Source: Gammaproteobacteria bacterium | GTDB taxonomy: Bacteria > Pseudomonadota > Gammaproteobacteria > DSM-19610 | DNA: 8,394 nucleotides | NCBI GenBank assembly: GCA_030618475.1 | Contig: JAUXDG010000107.1 | Span: 1 to 8,394, forward strand | Direction: 5' to 3' | Shown: positions 6,081 to 8,394 of the stretch, piece after piece | Layout of the letters: every line of letters begins with the position of its first letter | Numbering within the stretch: the first letter of the stretch is position 1 | Notes under the pieces: generated by a model | What the model was told of the DNA's origin: nothing | The model's input: the letters and a program-made list of their open reading frames with translations, nothing else | The model's database searches: none | Program-made: the position numbers and the translations under genes

Positions 6081-7165
6081 CACCCGGCCCCAAGTCGCCA
6101 CAGCGCTGGATACGTCCCGGGATCCAGGCGTTGAGCGCTTACCATGTGCCGGATCCGGGTAAGCTCGTTAAACTGGATGCCATGGAGAATCCCTACCGCT
6201 GGCCGCCGGAACTGGTTGAGCAATGGCTGGACCGGCTGCGTTCGGTCGAACTGAACCGTTATCCTGATCCAGGCGCTTGCGATCTGAGCGAAAACCTCAA
6301 GCAGTTCATGCAGGTGCCGGAAGGTATGCAGGTGGTGCTGGGTAATGGCTCGGATGAATTGATCCAGATGCTGGCACTCGCGGTGGCCGGTTCGGATCGG
6401 GTCATCCTGTCACCCGATCCCACCTTTGTCATGTATCGCATGATCGCTGAAGTCGCCGGCCTGCGTTACCAGGCTGTGCCGCTGAACGGGGATTTTTCAC
6501 TGGACCCCGATGCCATGCTGTCAGCCATCGAACAAACACAGCCCGCCATTGTGTTCCTGGCCTACCCCAATAATCCAACCGGCAACCTGTTCGACGCAGT
6601 CGTTGTCGAGGACGTGATACGCGCAGCGCCAGGACTGGTGGTGGTTGATGAAGCCTACGCACCGTTCACCGATGCCAGCTTCATGTCGCGCCTGGGCGAG
6701 TTTTCCAATCTGCTGGTATTGCGTACTGTGTCTAAAATGGGTCTCGCCGGCCTGCGCCTTGGGTTGCTTGCCGGGCCTGCCGAATGGCTGGGCGAAATCG
6801 ACAAGACCCGGTTGCCATACAACATCAATGTGCTCACCCAGGCCAGTGCGCTGTTCGCTTTGCAGCACGTGGCCACGCTCGAGGAGCAGGCGCAGCAGAT
6901 TCGATCCGACCGTGCGAAACTCGCTCAGGCCCTGCAGGGGCTGGATGGCATCAGGCCCTATCCGAGTGAGGCCAACTTTATTCTGTTTGAAACGCCGCAC
7001 GGTGATGCAGACCGTGTCTTTTCAGCCTTGAAAGAGCAGGGTGTACTGATCAAGAATCTCACCTCTTCCGGCGGCCGCCTGCAGGATTGTCTGCGCGTGA
7101 CCGTTGGCAAACCGGTAGAAAACCAGGCCTTCCTGGAGGCGCTGCAAAACGCCTTGAAGTCATGA
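6077..7165 (+). CDS. hisC: Histidinol-phosphate aminotransferase (HisC)
   Basis: This PLP-dependent fold-type I aminotransferase converts imidazole acetol phosphate and glutamate to histidinol phosphate. The 362-residue protein shows the conserved opening LSAYHVPDPGKLVKLDAMEN. It also has the PLP-site motif YPNNPTGN (163-170), Asp191 and Tyr194 in VVDEAYAPF, and the Schiff-base lysine Lys220 in TVSKMGLAGLRLG. The C-terminal arginine is in LRVTVG (Arg340). The frame is open far upstream inside hisD, but the ATG at 6077 overlaps the hisD stop as ATGA and gives the normal N-terminus, so it is the chosen start. It is the last recognised histidine gene of the block. A micro-ORF begins on its stop codon. 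Confidence 0.95.
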   Translation: MTPGPKSPQRWIRPGIQALSAYHVPDPGKLVKLDAMENPYRWPPELVEQWLDRLRSVELNRYPDPGACDLSENLKQFMQVPEGMQVVLGNGSDELIQMLALAVAGSDRVILSPDPTFVMYRMIAEVAGLRYQAVPLNGDFSLDPDAMLSAIEQTQPAIVFLAYPNNPTGNLFDAVVVEDVIRAAPGLVVVDEAYAPFTDASFMSRLGEFSNLLVLRTVSKMGLAGLRLGLLAGPAEWLGEIDKTRLPYNINVLTQASALFALQHVATLEEQAQQIRSDRAKLAQALQGLDGIRPYPSEANFILFETPHGDADRVFSALKEQGVLIKNLTSSGGRLQDCLRVTVGKPVENQAFLEALQNALKS

Positions 7166-7200
7166 AACCGCCGATTGCCAAGCTCTTTGTTTCAGCGTGA
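7162..7200 (+). CDS. Possible 12-codon coupling micro-ORF between hisC and acyP
   Basis: An ATG at 7162 overlaps the hisC stop (ATGA). It opens a 12-codon frame, MKPPIAKLFVSA, ending with TGA at 7198-7200. That stop overlaps a GTG at 7197 in the acylphosphatase frame (GTGA) and lies five bases before the ATG at 7206. It has no recognisable Shine-Dalgarno sequence. It could carry terminating ribosomes from hisC to acyP, or be coincidence in a 40-base gap. The peptide resembles nothing I know. Confidence 0.25.
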   Translation: MKPPIAKLFVSA

Positions 7201-7205
7201 CCGGC

Positions 7206-7475
7206 ATGCCGATCTGCTTAAGCTGTATCGTGAGCGGTCGTGTGCAGGGCGTGTTTTTTCGCGCCTCGACCCAGCGACAGGCGCAGCGGCTGGGTATAAG
7301 CGGTTATGCGAAAAACCTGTCAGACGGATCGGTGGAAGTGCTGGCCTGCGGGGACGCAGACGCCGTGCAACAGCTCAGTGCATGGCTGTGGGTCGGGCCA
7401 CCAGCCTCAAGAGTGACCGCTGTCGAGTGTGAGGCTGTCGATGCCCCGGTGCCTGATTCTTTCAGGACCATTTGA
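7206..7475 (+). CDS. acyP: Acylphosphatase
   Basis: This small cytosolic enzyme hydrolyses carboxyl-phosphate bonds in acyl phosphates. With the ATG at 7206 it is 89 residues, the normal length. The active-site loop SGRVQGVFFR carries the phosphate-binding arginine (Arg19). GYAKNLSDGSVEV carries the catalytic asparagine (Asn37) and is very close to E. coli YccX. The later WLWVGPPASRVTAVE segment also fits the family. A GTG three codons upstream (7197) is an alternative start and sits on the micro-ORF stop; neither start has a Shine-Dalgarno sequence. The gene follows hisC by 40 bases on the same strand, so it is probably co-transcribed. No functional link to histidine synthesis is known to me. 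It converges with nadB, with 10 bases between the stops. Confidence 0.9.
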   Translation: MPICLSCIVSGRVQGVFFRASTQRQAQRLGISGYAKNLSDGSVEVLACGDADAVQQLSAWLWVGPPASRVTAVECEAVDAPVPDSFRTI

Positions 7476-7485
7476 TGATTCTCGG

Positions 7486-8394
7486 CTATCTGCCAGCCAG
7501 TATGGTGTTGCTGGCCGCTTTGCTGTCATCCGCTTGCGGATAATCCAGTGTGTAGTGCAGGCCGCGGCTTTCCTTGCGCATGTGTGCAGAGCGGATAATC
7601 AATTCCGCGACCTGCACCAGGTTGCGAAGTTCCAGCAGGTCGTTGGTGACACGGAAATTGCCGTAATAGTCCTGGATTTCCTGTTGCAGTAGTTCCACAC
7701 GGTGCAGGGCACGTTCCAGCCGTTTGTTGGTGCGTACGATGCCGACATAGTCCCACATGAAGCGTCGCAACTCGTCCCAGTTGTGGCTGACAACGACTTC
7801 TTCGTCTGAATCGGTGACCTGGGATTCGTCCCATTCAGGCAGTTCGGGGAGTGTGCTGGTTTCAGTCAGGCGCGCCGCGATATCGGTGGCGGCTGAGGTG
7901 GCGAACACCAGGCATTCCAGCAGTGAATTGCTGGCCATGCGGTTCGCGCCATGCAAGCCGGTGCAGGACACTTCACCAATGGCATACAGGCCGGGCAGGT
8001 CGGTTTGTCCGTTCAGGTCGGTGATGACACCGCCGCAGGTATAGTGCGCGGCGGGAACCACCGGGATCGGTTCCAGTGTCATGTCATAGCCGAGTTCACG
8101 GCAGCGGGCATAAACAGTGGGAAAGTGCTGTTTGATAAACGGCGCCGGTTTGTGGCTGATATCCAGCAGTACATATTCAACACCGAGGCGCTTTATTTCG
8201 TGGTCGATGGCGCGTGCCACGATATCCCGGGGTGCAAGATTGCCACGCTTGTCAAAACGTTCCATGAACGGTGTACCGTCCGGCAGCAGCAAGCGTCCGC
8301 CTTCACCGCGCACCGCCTCGGTGACCAGGAATGACTTGGCCTCGGGGTGGTACAGGCAGGTGGGGTGGAATTGATTGAATTCCAGGTTGGCAAC
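7486..8394 (-). CDS. nadB: L-aspartate oxidase NadB (5' partial)
   Basis: This flavoenzyme oxidises L-aspartate to iminoaspartate, the first step of de novo NAD synthesis; NadA then forms quinolinate. The C-terminal 302 residues are visible, and the FAD-binding N-terminus lies beyond the right edge. The frame is open to the edge, beginning VANLEFNQFHPTCLYHPEA. Active-site segments of the succinate dehydrogenase/fumarate reductase flavoprotein family are present: EAVRGEGG, LAPRDIVARAIDHE (catalytic arginine), VPAAHYTCGGV (histidine) and LHGANRMASNSLLECLVF. The C-terminal helical domain follows, with HNWDELRRFMWDYVGIVRT, ERALHRV, ELRNLVQVAELI and RKESRGLHYTLDYP. Nearly every segment matches E. 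coli NadB. The TAG stop is at 7486-7488. The gene is convergent with acyP and belongs to a separate transcript. Confidence 0.97.
   Translation of the reverse strand, partial: VANLEFNQFHPTCLYHPEAKSFLVTEAVRGEGGRLLLPDGTPFMERFDKRGNLAPRDIVARAIDHEIKRLGVEYVLLDISHKPAPFIKQHFPTVYARCRELGYDMTLEPIPVVPAAHYTCGGVITDLNGQTDLPGLYAIGEVSCTGLHGANRMASNSLLECLVFATSAATDIAARLTETSTLPELPEWDESQVTDSDEEVVVSHNWDELRRFMWDYVGIVRTNKRLERALHRVELLQQEIQDYYGNFRVTNDLLELRNLVQVAELIIRSAHMRKESRGLHYTLDYPQADDSKAASNTILAGR

Noticed and set aside
6064..6156. Three GGATCC-containing strings at the hisD-hisC junction
   Set aside because: All fall in conserved coding sequence (DP/IP/RPGI codons) with no regular spacing; probably chance in GC-rich DNA.
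7492..7515. Inverted repeat GCCAGC...GCTGGC as a terminator for acyP or nadB
   Set aside because: The stem is six bases with a 12-base loop, no T-tract follows on either strand, and it lies in conserved nadB codons.

Overview
The window reads as a chromosomal stretch of a gammaproteobacterium, probably one outside the well-studied genera. The order mla genes, ibaG (BolA family), hisG, hisD, hisC is the backbone known from Pseudomonas and relatives, and the NadB, acylphosphatase and IbaG proteins resemble their gammaproteobacterial counterparts. There is no phage, insertion sequence, CRISPR array, tRNA or rRNA.

Layout. Positions 2-2326 hold an Mla-type phospholipid ABC transporter: mlaF (5' end cut by the window edge), mlaE, mlaD and mlaB, all on +. 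The periplasmic carrier gene mlaC, which normally sits between mlaD and mlaB, is absent; only 12 bases separate the two genes. Positions 2327-2582 are a scarred intergenic region. It has two copies of a 9-base tandem-dimer repeat, and directly after the second copy lies the last 33 codons of an otherwise missing FtsX/MacB-type permease. A complete second permease of the same type follows (2583-3782), with no ATPase partner in view. Positions 3849-4088 hold ibaG. The murA gene that usually follows ibaG is absent, and hisG begins 37 bases later.

Positions 4126-7165 are a compact histidine block: hisG (short form), hisD and hisC, joined by 4-base start/stop overlaps (GTGA, ATGA). A 12-codon micro-ORF overlaps the hisC stop in the same way and leads to an acylphosphatase gene (about 7206-7475). 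On the - strand, the 3' part of nadB (L-aspartate oxidase) converges on it with a 10-base gap and runs off the right edge.

How the genes work together: MlaFEDB forms the inner-membrane complex moving phospholipids between the inner membrane and the periplasm. IbaG is a BolA-family protein linked to monothiol glutaredoxin and iron-sulfur trafficking. HisG, HisD and HisC catalyse the first, the last two-step and the transamination reactions of histidine synthesis. NadB starts NAD synthesis from aspartate. The most notable feature is the remodelling of a normally well-conserved locus: loss of mlaC and murA, and a truncated ABC exporter whose break point coincides with a repeat. I see no convincing entirely new system.
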